Of a DNA stretch of 64,000 bases, positions 35,856 to 45,032 are shown in pieces. The notes under the pieces were generated by a model, which made no database searches, had not been told where the DNA came from, and saw nothing but the letters and a program-made list of their open reading frames with translations. Each line of letters begins with the position of its first letter. Position 1 is the first letter of the stretch. The position numbers and the translations under genes were made by a program. Source of the stretch: Iodobacter sp. BJB302 (GTDB taxonomy: Bacteria; Pseudomonadota; Gammaproteobacteria; Burkholderiales; Chitinibacteraceae); assembly GCF_002735645.1 (NCBI RefSeq), contig NZ_PDZG01000005.1, forward strand, positions 39,870 through 103,869. The letters run 5' to 3'.

Positions 35856-36332
35856 ATGAGTACATTCACTACGCACCTGATCTGTGTTCCTGAGCTGGAT
35901 GAAACAGCCAGCGTCAGCGCCGTGCATATCTTACCCGGCCATCATGTACACAGTAATACACCGCTTCTGACCCTAATTTGTGGCGATAGTGAAGTTGAAA
36001 TCTGCGCTCCGGAAGCAGGCCTAGTCTCGCATATCATGGTAGAAATTAAAGAAACCGTGCAATGCGGTGATCTTTTATTACAAATGGAGATTGAAGAAGA
36101 GCCTGTGCAGTTATTTGGTGCAGAGGCCACTTTTGCCAGCGCCTGTCAGATGGATTGGCCTGCAGCACAAACAGCCACGCTTAATGTCAGCCTTGGTGCT
36201 GCCCGCCTTGCAGCTAAGCTGGGCGTAGACCTAAGCACGATTACAGCACGGGGCGAATGTATTGAAGAAGCGGATATAGAAGCTCATGTCCGCGATATCA
36301 TGCTGCAATGGCAGCAAACCCGCCCGCACTAA
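35856..36332 (+). CDS. Lipoyl-like domain plus E3-binding domain protein
   Basis: A 158-residue soluble protein. Residues 5-78 resemble a biotinyl/lipoyl domain (turns at LPGHHVHSN, GDSEVEICAPEAGLV and GDLLLQME), but the position of the modified lysine is Ser45, so it cannot carry lipoate. After a linker, residues 109-147 match the peripheral subunit-binding domain of 2-oxoacid dehydrogenase E2 proteins: GAARLAAKLGVDLSTITARG then EEADIEAHV. The catalytic acyltransferase domain is absent. The start is ATG 35856, with AGGTG upstream. It might bind dihydrolipoamide dehydrogenase or E1, like a stripped-down protein X. No dehydrogenase genes are nearby. Role inferred only. Confidence 0.78.
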   Translation: MSTFTTHLICVPELDETASVSAVHILPGHHVHSNTPLLTLICGDSEVEICAPEAGLVSHIMVEIKETVQCGDLLLQMEIEEEPVQLFGAEATFASACQMDWPAAQTATLNVSLGAARLAAKLGVDLSTITARGECIEEADIEAHVRDIMLQWQQTRPH

Positions 36333-36334
36333 AG

Positions 36335-36616
36335 CTATTTCTTTTGCAATTGATCCATGATTGCAGCGGGGTCCTGGCTCAGGGCCAAAACAGCACGTAC
36401 TTTATTAAAAGCGGCGCTTGCCTCTGCGGGATGTTTTCCATAAGACACCACACTGGCATGCTTCCAGCCCGCAGACAACAAAGCATTACGCTTAAAAGTT
36501 GTGCCTTCAACGCCCCCTCCCCCTAATTGCATCAAAGCCTGTTCAATGAGCACATGTGGCAGGGGAGTACGGGAGATGATATTAAAATGATCGGGAATTA
36601 CTTCAGCAAATTGCAT
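36335..36616 (-). CDS. Unrecognised small protein
   Basis: A 93-residue protein I cannot assign. It has no signal peptide. It begins MQFAEVIPDHFNIIS and has a glycine cluster (QLGGGGVEG) followed by a predicted helix. GGAG lies 10 bases before the ATG at 36616. It converges with the lipoyl-like gene, with two bases between the stops. The reading frame is intact and codon use is ordinary, so it is likely a real gene. Confidence 0.6.
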   Translation of the reverse strand: MQFAEVIPDHFNIISRTPLPHVLIEQALMQLGGGGVEGTTFKRNALLSAGWKHASVVSYGKHPAEASAAFNKVRAVLALSQDPAAIMDQLQKK

Positions 36617-36816
36617 GGCCTGACTCCGGTATCAATGAACGATGCATCTTCAGTAAACGACCTGTATTTTTCTCATCCAGCTAAAATATTCTGCTGAAAT
36701 TAAACTGCATCAGATTAATGATCCGGTGCATCAGGGCATTTTCAATACTAGTAAAGAGCAGAGCCAAATCCAGTAATTCCTTACCGCAGGCAAGCCAGAG
36801 CCTCTGTTTCTGATTC

Positions 36817-36849
36817 AGAAAAAACAAACGCCCCGATAAACGGGGCGTT
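36817..36849 (-). terminator. Terminator of the DAHP synthase gene
   Basis: AACGCCCCG / CGGGGCGTT stem with a five-base loop, then TTGTTTTTTC on the minus strand. Confidence 0.88.
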
Positions 36850-36872
36850 AAACATATATAAGTTAAAAATAC

Positions 36873-37943
36873 TTAAATATGAACCTTGGCAATCGCGCGG
36901 CGATCCATCACGGCCCTGGACAAATCTGTCAGCATCGTTTCTGTCTGATCCCAGCTGATACAACCATCAGTAATTGACTGGCCATAAGTCAGTGGCTTGC
37001 CTTCAATATGATCCTGACGGCCGCCAATAATATGGCTTTCAACCATCACACCAAATATACCGTTATTGCCACGGGCAAGCTGAGCACAGACATCAGCAGA
37101 TACATCAACTTGGCGGCGGTAATCTTTGCTGCTGTTAGCATGGCTAAAATCAACCATTACTTTTTGTGGCAGCTTGGCAGCAGCCAGATCGGCCAGCGCA
37201 GCACGCACATGGTTGGTGTCGTAATTAGGCTCTTTACCGCCACGTAAAATGATATGGCAATCAGGATTACCGCCAGTCGCCACAATCGCAGAATGGCCCA
37301 TTTTAGTTACAGACAAAAAGTGGTGTGACTGGCTGGATGCGCGAATCGCATCAAGTGCAATTTTTAAATTACCGTCTGTCCCGTTTTTAAAGCCTACCGG
37401 GCAAGATAATCCGGAAGCCAGCTCACGGTGCACTTGTGATTCAGTCGTACGCGCTCCAATTGCTCCCCAGCTCATCAAATCAGCCATATATTGCGGCGTG
37501 ATCATATCGAGGAATTCGCCGGCTGTTGGCATACCGTCGTTGTTTAAATCAACCAATAATTTGCGTGCAATACGCAGGCCATCGTTGATATTAAAACTAC
37601 CGTTCAGGTAAGGATCATTGATCAGGCCTTTCCAGCCTACCGTTGTGCGGGGTTTTTCAAAATAAACCCGCATCACGATTTCTAAATCGTTTTTGTGAAG
37701 CTCGCGCAGCACTTTAAGCTTAGCGCCGTATTCATGTGCAGCCTCGGTATCATGAATTGAGCACGGACCAATCACCACCAGCAGACGATCATCGCTGCCT
37801 TGCAAGATGCGCTGAATGGCTTGCCGGGTTTCAAAAACAGTAACGGAGGCAATTTCGCTGACAGGGAATTTCTCCATCACCGCAACAGGGGGGAGTAGCT
37901 CTTTAATTTCTCGGATACGGACATCATCTGTTTGATATTGCAT
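36873..37943 (-). CDS. aroG: 3-Deoxy-7-phosphoheptulonate synthase (class I)
   Basis: A 356-residue enzyme condensing phosphoenolpyruvate and erythrose 4-phosphate, first step of the shikimate pathway. Class I AroF/G/H features: GPCSIHD near residue 59, MRVYFEKPRTTVGWKGLINDP, the metal-site ATGGNPDCHIILRGG segment, and VMVDFSHANS. The N-terminal 30 residues suit an allosteric aromatic-amino-acid site, but which amino acid inhibits it cannot be told. The symbol aroG is by similarity; aroF or aroH is possible. Single gene with its own terminator. Confidence 0.95.
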   Translation of the reverse strand: MQYQTDDVRIREIKELLPPVAVMEKFPVSEIASVTVFETRQAIQRILQGSDDRLLVVIGPCSIHDTEAAHEYGAKLKVLRELHKNDLEIVMRVYFEKPRTTVGWKGLINDPYLNGSFNINDGLRIARKLLVDLNNDGMPTAGEFLDMITPQYMADLMSWGAIGARTTESQVHRELASGLSCPVGFKNGTDGNLKIALDAIRASSQSHHFLSVTKMGHSAIVATGGNPDCHIILRGGKEPNYDTNHVRAALADLAAAKLPQKVMVDFSHANSSKDYRRQVDVSADVCAQLARGNNGIFGVMVESHIIGGRQDHIEGKPLTYGQSITDGCISWDQTETMLTDLSRAVMDRRAIAKVHI

Positions 37944-38007
37944 ATTCTTCCCTAGAGCGGCTGCCTAGCACGGCGACAAGCACATCATAAAAGAAAGAGA
38001 TTATCGT

Positions 38008-38427
38008 CTAACGACAGTCGGCGCAAATACCTTTAACCGTGATTTCAACCATGCGGGCCACGAACTGGGCAGGCAAGCTTACAGGCAGATCACTGCTTAC
38101 GTTTTCCAAACAAAAAAAACGTCCGCAATTTTCACACTGAAAATGAGCATGGTGGTGTGGGGCAGGTGCAACAGAAAAGCGCCATACCCGATCATCACCG
38201 GATAATTTATGCGCCAAATGCTGCTCGGTTAGCCAGTCTAAAACCCGGTATACCGTTACGCGGTCGATAGCGGGCTGCAACGCCGCCAGCACATCCAGAT
38301 GTGACAGCGGGCGTTGAGCATCCAAGAGCGCAGCGAGCACCCTTACCCGTGCGGGTGTAGTACGGGCACGGGTTTGGGCGACTAAATCACGTGCTTTCGC
38401 AATCGTCTCGGAAGCATTACTCATCAA
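38008..38427 (-). CDS. Fur-family transcriptional repressor (Zur-like)
   Basis: A 139-residue metal-dependent repressor. The N-terminal winged helix has the family pattern TTPARVRVLAALLDAQRPLSHLDVLAAL, then VTVYRVLDWL. The metal-binding C-terminal part has the His-rich HHHAHFQCENCG and CADC, giving a structural zinc site of Cys98, Cys101, Cys135 and Cys138. The pattern is closer to Zur or a short Fur than to PerR. It starts 12 bases after dksA, so the two are probably co-transcribed. The regulated metal is inferred. Confidence 0.88.
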   Translation of the reverse strand: MMSNASETIAKARDLVAQTRARTTPARVRVLAALLDAQRPLSHLDVLAALQPAIDRVTVYRVLDWLTEQHLAHKLSGDDRVWRFSVAPAPHHHAHFQCENCGRFFCLENVSSDLPVSLPAQFVARMVEITVKGICADCR

Positions 38428-38439
38428 TACAGCACAACA

Positions 38440-38856
38440 TTAATCTGCGTACTGCTTTTTCATACGTTCACGACGCTCTTGCGCTTCCAAAGACATAGAA
38501 GCCGTTGGGCGTGCAACTAAGCGTGGCAGACCAATTGGCTCGCCTGTGTCTTCGCAATAGCCATAATTGCCATCATCAAGCTTACGCAAAGTAGACTCGA
38601 TTTTAAGCAACAACTTACGCTCACGATCACGCGTGCGTAGCTCTAATGCATACTCTTCTTCCAAAGTAGCGCGGTCAGCCGGATCAGGCGTGGCTTCCTG
38701 CTCTTGCAAATGCTGGCTGGTTTGATTGGCATTTGCCAACAGCTCTGCTTTCATTTGCAGAAGCTTAGCCCGGAAAAACTCGAGGTGATCCGGGTTCATG
38801 TAATCATCTTCTGAACCGTTCCAGCTAATGATTTCTTGTTCCGTGAGTTTGGCCAT
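38440..38856 (-). CDS. dksA: RNA polymerase-binding factor DksA
   Basis: A 138-residue regulator that binds the secondary channel of RNA polymerase and works with ppGpp. The coiled-coil tip has the conserved DxxDxA (Asp58 and Asp61 in DPADRA), followed by REKxx-type helix RTRDRERKLLLKI. The zinc-finger region is altered: only Cys101 remains (YGYCEDTGEPIGLPRL), and the second Cys pair is replaced by SLEAQ. This is the cysteine-poor form known from some proteobacteria. The start is ATG 38856, with GGGAG upstream. Confidence 0.95.
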   Translation of the reverse strand: MAKLTEQEIISWNGSEDDYMNPDHLEFFRAKLLQMKAELLANANQTSQHLQEQEATPDPADRATLEEEYALELRTRDRERKLLLKIESTLRKLDDGNYGYCEDTGEPIGLPRLVARPTASMSLEAQERRERMKKQYAD

Positions 38857-39041
38857 GGTCGTTCTCCCTTTCTGCAAATGGGGGCGGGGCAAAATCGCTC
38901 TGCAGCTTTATTTCATCTTACTGAAACAAAAACCAGACAGAACATAAACTTACGAGCATACACCCCACCAAATGGGGAGGCAGCATAATCAAGTCCCCGC
39001 CGCAATGCAATAACTCGTTTCGCCATACAGACGGTATGGCA

Positions 39042-39344
39042 TTAATGCGACAGTACCCAACGTACAATAATCCTTAAATCTTTCTCTTCAATTTGCTGTG
39101 CGGGCATGGGAATTTTTCCCCATTTTCCGCCAGGCAAACCACTGCGTACTTCTTTCATCAGCATAGCTTCTGCATCTTTTTGCCCGCGATATTTAGCCGC
39201 AACTTCCTTATATGCGGGCCCAACAATTTTAGTATCAATCGCATGGCAACCCAAGCAGTTGTATTTTGCCGCAACTTTTGCCCCATCTTCTGCAAAGGCC
39301 AGAGGAGTACAGACCAAAAACAGCGGTAGTAAATACTTAATCAT
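39042..39344 (-). CDS. Class I c-type cytochrome (c551-like)
   Basis: A 100-residue periplasmic electron carrier with signal peptide (residues 1-18), heme site CLGCH (30-34) and axial Met80 in KIPMPAQ. The short form with GPAYKEVAAKY matches cytochromes c551/c552. AAGGA precedes ATG 39344; the frame opens further upstream without a site. It is divergent from the TonB-like gene. Confidence 0.92.
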   Translation of the reverse strand: MIKYLLPLFLVCTPLAFAEDGAKVAAKYNCLGCHAIDTKIVGPAYKEVAAKYRGQKDAEAMLMKEVRSGLPGGKWGKIPMPAQQIEEKDLRIIVRWVLSH

Positions 39345-39455
39345 ACTTATTTCCTTACAGGTAATTGAAGCGTACGCGTATTTTAGCAGCAAGCAGAGAG
39401 CATGCGCCGTGCTACACTCCCGCGATTAAAAATCTTAGGTAATACAGGTTGGCAA

Positions 39456-40310
39456 ATGGATAGAGCGCAACGTTTTATGGCTCTGGGCGTAGCCTTTTCG
39501 GTGCTCGCACATGCTATTCCTATTTTTGGCATGAAGTTTGTTATGCCCGATCCTAAAACACTGTTTTCAGCCCAGCCACTGGAAGTGGTGCTTGTAAACC
39601 AGCGCACATTGCAAGATGCCCATAAAGCGGATGCGCTGGCTCAAGCCAGCTTAAATGGCGGGGGCAATACAGATGTCCTGAATCAGCACGTTAAATCACC
39701 CTTGCCTGCCAGCGATAATGCGCAGTCTAAAGAAGTGGAACGCGCAAAAGCTCAGCAAAAGAAACTTGAGGCCGATGCAGAAAAACTCATGTTGCAGCTG
39801 AAGGCAGACACCCGTGTTGCTCAGGATCTGGGTAAAAGCACGCATAGTGAAAATACGGGCCCCGATAATGAGCAATTAAAACAACAGGCCCGTGAAATCG
39901 CCGGCTTAGCGGCGCAGATCAGCAAGCAAACCAGCGAATACCAAAGCCGCCCGCGTATGACTTTTATCGGTGCACGCGCCAGAGAATATCGTTTTGCCCG
40001 CTATGTTGAAGACTGGCGTATGAAGATGGAGCGGGTTGGTGCGCTGACTTACCCGCTTGATTCGCACGGCCAGAAATTATATGGCCGCTTATTGGTATCC
40101 GTGGAGATCGACGCGAACGGCAATGTCCGCAGGGCCGAAATTACCAAATCATCAGGCAACAAAGAGCTTGATGCTGCTGCTTTGCGCATCGTAAAAATGG
40201 CCGCGCCTTTTGGTAAGTTTCCTGATGATATTCGTAAAGACACCGATGTAATCAGCATTAGCCGCACATGGACATTTGCCAAGGGCGATACTGTTTTAGG
40301 TAATGAGTAA
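39456..40310 (+). CDS. TonB-like energy transducer
   Basis: A 284-residue protein with one N-terminal membrane segment ([19 protein letters not shown]) that anchors it in the inner membrane. A charged periplasmic coiled coil follows ([24 protein letters not shown]), and then a C-terminal TonB domain from about residue 195: [52 protein letters not shown]. It would pass proton-motive energy to outer-membrane receptors, but no exbB, exbD or receptor genes are adjacent. It overlaps ruvC by one base in TAATG. Start at ATG 39456. Confidence 0.85.
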   Translation: MDRAQRFMALGVAFSVLAHAIPIFGMKFVMPDPKTLFSAQPLEVVLVNQRTLQDAHKADALAQASLNGGGNTDVLNQHVKSPLPASDNAQSKEVERAKAQQKKLEADAEKLMLQLKADTRVAQDLGKSTHSENTGPDNEQLKQQAREIAGLAAQISKQTSEYQSRPRMTFIGARAREYRFARYVEDWRMKMERVGALTYPLDSHGQKLYGRLLVSVEIDANGNVRRAEITKSSGNKELDAAALRIVKMAAPFGKFPDDIRKDTDVISISRTWTFAKGDTVLGNE

Positions 40311-40831
40311 TGCGAATTTTAGGAATTGACCCAGGCTCCAGAATAACGGGGTTTGGGGTTATCGATACAGACGGGCAAAACCGGAGTTATATCGCCTCCG
40401 GCTGCATTCGCACGCCGGGCGGCGAGCTGGCTGCACGCATTAAATCAATTTTGCGCGGCATTGCCGAAGTAGTGGAAACCTATAAGCCCGACGTGGCAGC
40501 AGTTGAAATTGTCTTTGTAAACGTCAACCCACAATCAACGCTGATGCTGGGGCAGGCACGGGGAGCGGCAATGTCGGCGCTGGTTTTAGCTGATCTGCCG
40601 ATAGGGGAGTACACCGCACTGCAAGTAAAGCAGGCGGTAGTTGGCAATGGCCATGCAGACAAAGATCAGGTCAGCCAGATGGTGCAGCGAATGCTGCGGC
40701 TCAATGGGGCACCCCAATCAGATGCCGCCGATGCACTTGCAGTAGCGCTCACCCACGCTCAGCACGAAAGCGGTGCGATGAAGCAGCTAGCCAGCTTGGG
40801 CTTAACCATTAAGCGCGGGCGCTTAGCTTAG
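40310..40831 (+). CDS. ruvC: Crossover junction endodeoxyribonuclease RuvC
   Basis: A 173-residue Holliday-junction resolvase. Catalytic residues: Asp7 in [12 protein letters not shown], Glu in AVEIVFVN, and Asp pair in [13 protein letters not shown]. Its product works with RuvAB encoded just downstream. The start overlaps the stop of the TonB-like gene. A convergent binding-protein gene separates it from ruvA. Confidence 0.97.
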   Translation: MRILGIDPGSRITGFGVIDTDGQNRSYIASGCIRTPGGELAARIKSILRGIAEVVETYKPDVAAVEIVFVNVNPQSTLMLGQARGAAMSALVLADLPIGEYTALQVKQAVVGNGHADKDQVSQMVQRMLRLNGAPQSDAADALAVALTHAQHESGAMKQLASLGLTIKRGRLA

Positions 40832-40872
40832 GCTCGGCTGACATTTGATTCAGCGCTTCGCTGGCTGCAGCC

Positions 40873-41580
40873 CTAAATTTTACTCCGGCAAGAAGGAAGC
40901 TCTGCGTTAAAACGGGCCAGGAATTCCGGGTCTTCTTTTAAAAAGCGGTGGCCAAAATAAACGCCTAAAGGTTTGTCTTCCTGCAGCTCCGAGCGGATTT
41001 TGTTCTCGGCATGCTCCGCATGAATCGCCTCATTCATCGCCAGATCGCTGGCTAATACTGCGGCAACCCTGCCAGCCAGCAGCATTTTAAGCAACTGGTC
41101 ATGCGCAGGGGGCGTGGCATAAATCCGATAACCAGATGCTTTTAGCCAGGTCAGCATATTCGAACCAAAATAAGCCCCCACGGTGGCCGACAAGCGAAAC
41201 TCTTCGCTTAATGGCTTAGCCGTGTTTTCCGTACGGAAATACCAACGCCATTGCTGGGGAGCAATTGCTTGCGAAAGCGTAGCAAAGCGATCCCGCTCGC
41301 TGTTTTGTGAGGCCGAAAAAAAACCATCCGCCTCGCCCAGCTCAACTAAATTCTGTGCACGCTTCCAAGGCAGAAATTTAATTTCTACCGGACGCTGCAA
41401 TTTATTCATCACACAACGCACAGTTTCCAGCGCCAGCCCGCTCTGACGCCCATCAGCCTGCTGATTGCTGTACGGCGGCTGTTGCTGCGTCAATAAGCGT
41501 ACAGGTGTGGCCTGTGCCTGCAGCATGCAGAGCAAACAAAAAATACCTAACTTCAAGTTCGTCAAGCTAATCCCGGGCAT
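40873..41580 (-). CDS. Periplasmic substrate-binding-domain protein
   Basis: A 235-residue exported protein with a signal peptide ending at about residue 24 and a family 3 solute-binding fold: [53 protein letters not shown], and [21 protein letters not shown]. It lies on the opposite strand between ruvC and ruvA, where many relatives have no gene. It has no neighbouring transporter genes, so it may be a sensor-type or orphan binding protein. Ligand unknown. ruvA starts 34 bases away in the other direction. Confidence 0.82.
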   Translation of the reverse strand: MPGISLTNLKLGIFCLLCMLQAQATPVRLLTQQQPPYSNQQADGRQSGLALETVRCVMNKLQRPVEIKFLPWKRAQNLVELGEADGFFSASQNSERDRFATLSQAIAPQQWRWYFRTENTAKPLSEEFRLSATVGAYFGSNMLTWLKASGYRIYATPPAHDQLLKMLLAGRVAAVLASDLAMNEAIHAEHAENKIRSELQEDKPLGVYFGHRFLKEDPEFLARFNAELPSCRSKI

Positions 41581-41614
41581 TTATACTCCCCGCTTTCCTT
41601 TAGAGATGCACGCC

Positions 41615-42214
41615 ATGATCGGACGCCTTACCGGAACCCTGATCGAAAAACAGCCCCCGCAGATTGTGATTGAAACCAATGGCGTGGGCTACGAAGTTGA
41701 TGTGCCTATGAGCACGTTTTATGTACTGCCCCATACAGGGCAACCATCCAGCCTGTTTATTCACATGGTAGTACGTGAAGATGCCCAGCTGTTATATGGA
41801 TTTGCCACCAAACCGGAGCGCGACACATTCCGCGCCTTAATCAAGGTCAGCGGCATTGGTGCAAAAATTGCGCTCGCCATTTTATCGGGAATGAACGCCG
41901 ATGAACTTGCGAAAGCCATCGCAGCAGAAGATCTGGTTCGGCTGTCAAAAGTACCGGGCATTGGTAAAAAAACGGCAGAAAGACTAGTTTTAGAACTGCG
42001 TGGCAAGCTCAACAACCTGCCTATTATGACTTCTGTCAGCAATAATAGCGCACTGTTTCAAACGCCTGCATCAAATAAAGAGGATGTGCAGCATGCATTA
42101 ATTGCCCTGGGATACAGCGAACGCGAAGCCAGCGGCGCGGTCAAAGAGCTCGCGACGGATGTAGATGTGTCTGACGGCATCCGGCGTGCCCTTAAACAAC
42201 TGGTTAAAATTTAA
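41615..42214 (+). CDS. ruvA: Holliday junction branch migration protein RuvA
   Basis: A 199-residue protein. N-terminal OB fold starts [12 protein letters not shown]. Two helix-hairpin-helix motifs are visible in [15 protein letters not shown] and [16 protein letters not shown]. The C-terminal domain ends with [20 protein letters not shown], which binds RuvB. The start is ATG 41615 by family length. The PAP2 gene starts on the base after its stop. Confidence 0.97.
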   Translation: MIGRLTGTLIEKQPPQIVIETNGVGYEVDVPMSTFYVLPHTGQPSSLFIHMVVREDAQLLYGFATKPERDTFRALIKVSGIGAKIALAILSGMNADELAKAIAAEDLVRLSKVPGIGKKTAERLVLELRGKLNNLPIMTSVSNNSALFQTPASNKEDVQHALIALGYSEREASGAVKELATDVDVSDGIRRALKQLVKI

Positions 42215-42829
42215 ATGCGTGCACTAACGATCACCGCCCTTGCTGGCACCCTTATTTTTATTGCTCTAGCCTCAGCCCTAGGCACACCGCAACTCAATGC
42301 CTTAGACGATGCCATTGGCAATGCGCTATATGGTGGCCCAGAAGCTTTAATTTTAATGAGTAAAATTTTTGTCTGGCTCGGTGGTGCATTTGGATCCCTG
42401 CTGTTGGCAACACTCATCGCTGGCTATATGTGGAAAAAAACCGGCAAGCGAGTAGATGCAATCGGCCTGCCTTTAGCTATTTTCAGTGGCTGGGTGCTCA
42501 ATGCCCTGCTCAAATTTACCATTCTGCGCCCAAGACCTAGCCTAGAATTCTTATACTCTGCCCACGGCCCTTCGTTTCCCAGCGGCCATGCGATGAGTTC
42601 TTGGATTATGTCTTTTGTCTTGGCGATTATTGCGACGCGCTATTTTCCAAAGCGACGCAACCTTTGGTTTAGCCTTGCGCTTTGTGCCGCGATATTAGGT
42701 GGCTATGCCAGACTGGTATTAGGCGTACATCATTTCTCCGATATCATTGCAAGCTATAGTGTGGCAAGCATCGTTGTGCTGGCCTATAGCTACGCCACAA
42801 GCCGCTCTACCCACCGGATTAATACATGA
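42215..42829 (+). CDS. PAP2-family membrane phosphatase
   Basis: A 204-residue protein with about six membrane segments. The three phosphatase motifs are in order: [17 protein letters not shown] and [11 protein letters not shown]. Such enzymes act on lipid phosphates, including undecaprenyl pyrophosphate or phosphatidylglycerophosphate. It starts immediately after ruvA and overlaps ruvB by four bases (ATGA), so it is an insertion within the ruv operon. Substrate not determinable. Confidence 0.9.
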   Translation: MRALTITALAGTLIFIALASALGTPQLNALDDAIGNALYGGPEALILMSKIFVWLGGAFGSLLLATLIAGYMWKKTGKRVDAIGLPLAIFSGWVLNALLKFTILRPRPSLEFLYSAHGPSFPSGHAMSSWIMSFVLAIIATRYFPKRRNLWFSLALCAAILGGYARLVLGVHHFSDIIASYSVASIVVLAYSYATSRSTHRINT

Positions 42830-43863
42830 TTGAAACTGATGCGCTCTCTTCTGCGCCTGCTGATCGTCTGATCAGCAGTACAAAATTATCTAATCAGGAA
42901 GAAAAACTTGAGCACGCTCTGCGGCCCAAATTACTCGACGAATATGTCGGGCAGGCCAAAGCACGTGAGCAATTAGAGATTTTTATCGAAGCCGCTAAAA
43001 AGCGTGGTGAAGCGCTTGATCATGTACTGCTGTTTGGCCCGCCGGGCCTGGGTAAAACCACGCTGGCCCATATTATTTCCCGCGAGTTAGGCGTTAATCT
43101 GCGCCAGACTTCAGGCCCGGTGCTGGAACGCGCTGGCGATTTAGCGGCAATTTTGACGAATTTAGAGCCGCATGATGTCTTGTTTATCGATGAAATTCAC
43201 CGGCTCAGCCCGGTGGTTGAAGAAATTCTTTATCCAGCACTCGAAGACTTTCAGCTTGATTTAATGATTGGTGAAGGCCCTGCAGCCAGATCGGTAAAGC
43301 TTGATCTGCCGCCATTTACACTGGTTGGCGCCACCACCCGCGCAGGGATGCTGACCAACCCGCTGAGAGATCGCTTTGGTATTGTGGCAAGGCTGGAGTT
43401 TTACTCTGCAGAAGAGCTGACCCGCATCACCACACGTTCGGCACAATTACTCAATGTGAATATCGCACCTGACGGCGCATTCGAAATTGCGCGAAGATCA
43501 CGGGGCACGCCGCGAATTGCCAACCGTTTGCTGCGCCGGGTGCGCGATTACGCCGAAGTGCGCGCAGATGGCCATGTCACCCGTGAAGTGGCCGATGCAG
43601 CGCTTTCGATGCTGGATGTGGATCACGCAGGGCTGGATGTCATGGACCGGAAGCTTTTATCTGCCATTCTGGAGAAATTTGCCGGTGGCCCGGTAGGGCT
43701 GGATAACGTCGCGGCGGCCATTGGTGAATCATCAGACACCATTGACGATGTGATTGAGCCTTTTTTGATTCAGCAAGGCTTTTTACAAAGAACACCACGC
43801 GGCAGGATTGCTACACTGGCAGCGTATGAGCACTTTGGGCTGAGCCCGAAAAAACAAGATTGA
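42826..43863 (+). CDS. ruvB: Holliday junction branch migration helicase RuvB
   Basis: A 345-residue AAA+ motor. Walker [10 protein letters not shown], Walker B with FIDEIHRL, sensor GATTRAG and the C-terminal winged helix with [12 protein letters not shown]. Translation is coupled to the PAP2 gene. Confidence 0.98.
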   Translation: MIETDALSSAPADRLISSTKLSNQEEKLEHALRPKLLDEYVGQAKAREQLEIFIEAAKKRGEALDHVLLFGPPGLGKTTLAHIISRELGVNLRQTSGPVLERAGDLAAILTNLEPHDVLFIDEIHRLSPVVEEILYPALEDFQLDLMIGEGPAARSVKLDLPPFTLVGATTRAGMLTNPLRDRFGIVARLEFYSAEELTRITTRSAQLLNVNIAPDGAFEIARRSRGTPRIANRLLRRVRDYAEVRADGHVTREVADAALSMLDVDHAGLDVMDRKLLSAILEKFAGGPVGLDNVAAAIGESSDTIDDVIEPFLIQQGFLQRTPRGRIATLAAYEHFGLSPKKQD

Positions 43864-43931
43864 TACCCGATATATTATTTCGGCGGAATAAGCCGCCCTA
43901 CCATTAACACGCGAATAAAGGATTACCCAAA

Positions 43932-44624
43932 GTGGATGTTGCTGCTGCAAACCAAGATTTGTCTATTCTCACTTTAGTCCTGCACGCCAGCCCCGTTGTA
44001 CAAGCCGTTATGGGACTTTTACTGGTGATGTCGTTTATGTCCTGGTGGTATATCTTCAGCAAACACTTCGCCATTTCTCACGCCAGAAAACAAACAGAAG
44101 ACTTTGAAAACCGCTTCTGGAATGGCGCAGATCTGGCGGCCCTTTATGATCAGGTACGCCGTGGCCAGACACTGGGCATGGAAAAAATATTTCAGGCGGG
44201 TTTTGGGGAGTTTTTAAAATTGCGCCAGCGTGCTGGCGAGCGCGGCAATATGGAATTATCCGATGTGATGGAAGGCAGCCGCCGTGCCATGCGCGCCGCT
44301 TGCCAGCGTGAGCTGGATGAGCTGGATTCACATACCGCGTTTCTGGCCACAGTAGGCTCGATCAGCCCTTATATCGGCTTATTTGGTACCGTCTGGGGCA
44401 TTATGAATGCCTTTACCGGCCTCGCAAATGTGGGCCAGGCCACCTTGGCCACTGTTGCTCCCGGCATTGCAGAAGCGCTGGTTGCCACCGCCATTGGCCT
44501 GTTTGCGGCCATCCCGGCTGTGGTTGCATATAACCGCTTTGCTAACGAAGTCGATAAACTAGCCAACCGCTTTGATACCTTTATCGAAGAGTTTTCCAAT
44601 ATCTTGCAACGTCAGGTGAAATAA
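43932..44624 (+). CDS. tolQ: Tol-Pal system subunit TolQ
   Basis: A 230-residue inner-membrane protein of the MotA/TolQ/ExbB family with three membrane segments (residues 15-40, about 135-160 and about 170-195). Signature GLFGTVWGIMNAFTGL and PGIAEALVATAIGLFAAIPAV. It forms the proton channel with TolR. The start is GTG 43932, with AAAGGA upstream. It overlaps tolR by one base in TAATG. The ybgC thioesterase gene that often precedes tolQ is missing. Confidence 0.96.
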   Translation: MDVAAANQDLSILTLVLHASPVVQAVMGLLLVMSFMSWWYIFSKHFAISHARKQTEDFENRFWNGADLAALYDQVRRGQTLGMEKIFQAGFGEFLKLRQRAGERGNMELSDVMEGSRRAMRAACQRELDELDSHTAFLATVGSISPYIGLFGTVWGIMNAFTGLANVGQATLATVAPGIAEALVATAIGLFAAIPAVVAYNRFANEVDKLANRFDTFIEEFSNILQRQVK

Positions 44625-45031
44625 TGGCCCGCCGCGCACGCAGGATTAAAAACGAAATCAATGTCGTTCCATATATCGACGTGATGCTGGTTTTGCTGGT
44701 GATTTTTATGGTAGCCACACCGATGATGCAGCAGGGCGTGGTGAATCTGCCCACGGTGGGTAAATCCGATCAGGAAGTCAACGTGGCCCCGCTACGCGTT
44801 GAAATTGACGCTGCTGGTGCGATTAAGCTGCACGATAAGGAAGAGACCAGCGATCTGGCCGACCTGAAAGCGCTGGTTGCCAGTGTGCAGGCCAAACAAA
44901 CCATCACGCCCAATCGCCCTGTAGTGATTGCCGCAGATAAATCCATACGCTACGAGCAGGTGATGAATGCGATGGATGCTTTAAAACAGGCCAATATTGC
45001 CCGGGTTGGCCTGCTCGTTCAGCCGAAGTGA
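44624..45031 (+). CDS. tolR: Tol-Pal system subunit TolR
   Basis: A 135-residue ExbD/TolR protein with one membrane helix. The functional Asp is in the helix start, NVVPYIDVMLVLLVIFMV. The C-terminal periplasmic domain ends AMDALKQANIARVGLLVQP. It uses the proton gradient with TolQ to drive TolA. Confidence 0.96.
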   Translation: MARRARRIKNEINVVPYIDVMLVLLVIFMVATPMMQQGVVNLPTVGKSDQEVNVAPLRVEIDAAGAIKLHDKEETSDLADLKALVASVQAKQTITPNRPVVIAADKSIRYEQVMNAMDALKQANIARVGLLVQPK

Positions 45032-45032
45032 T

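Noticed and set aside
36655..36872. Possible extra gene after the 93-residue protein
   Set aside because: A 60-codon frame at 36781-36963 is out of frame with DAHP synthase and overlaps its terminator.
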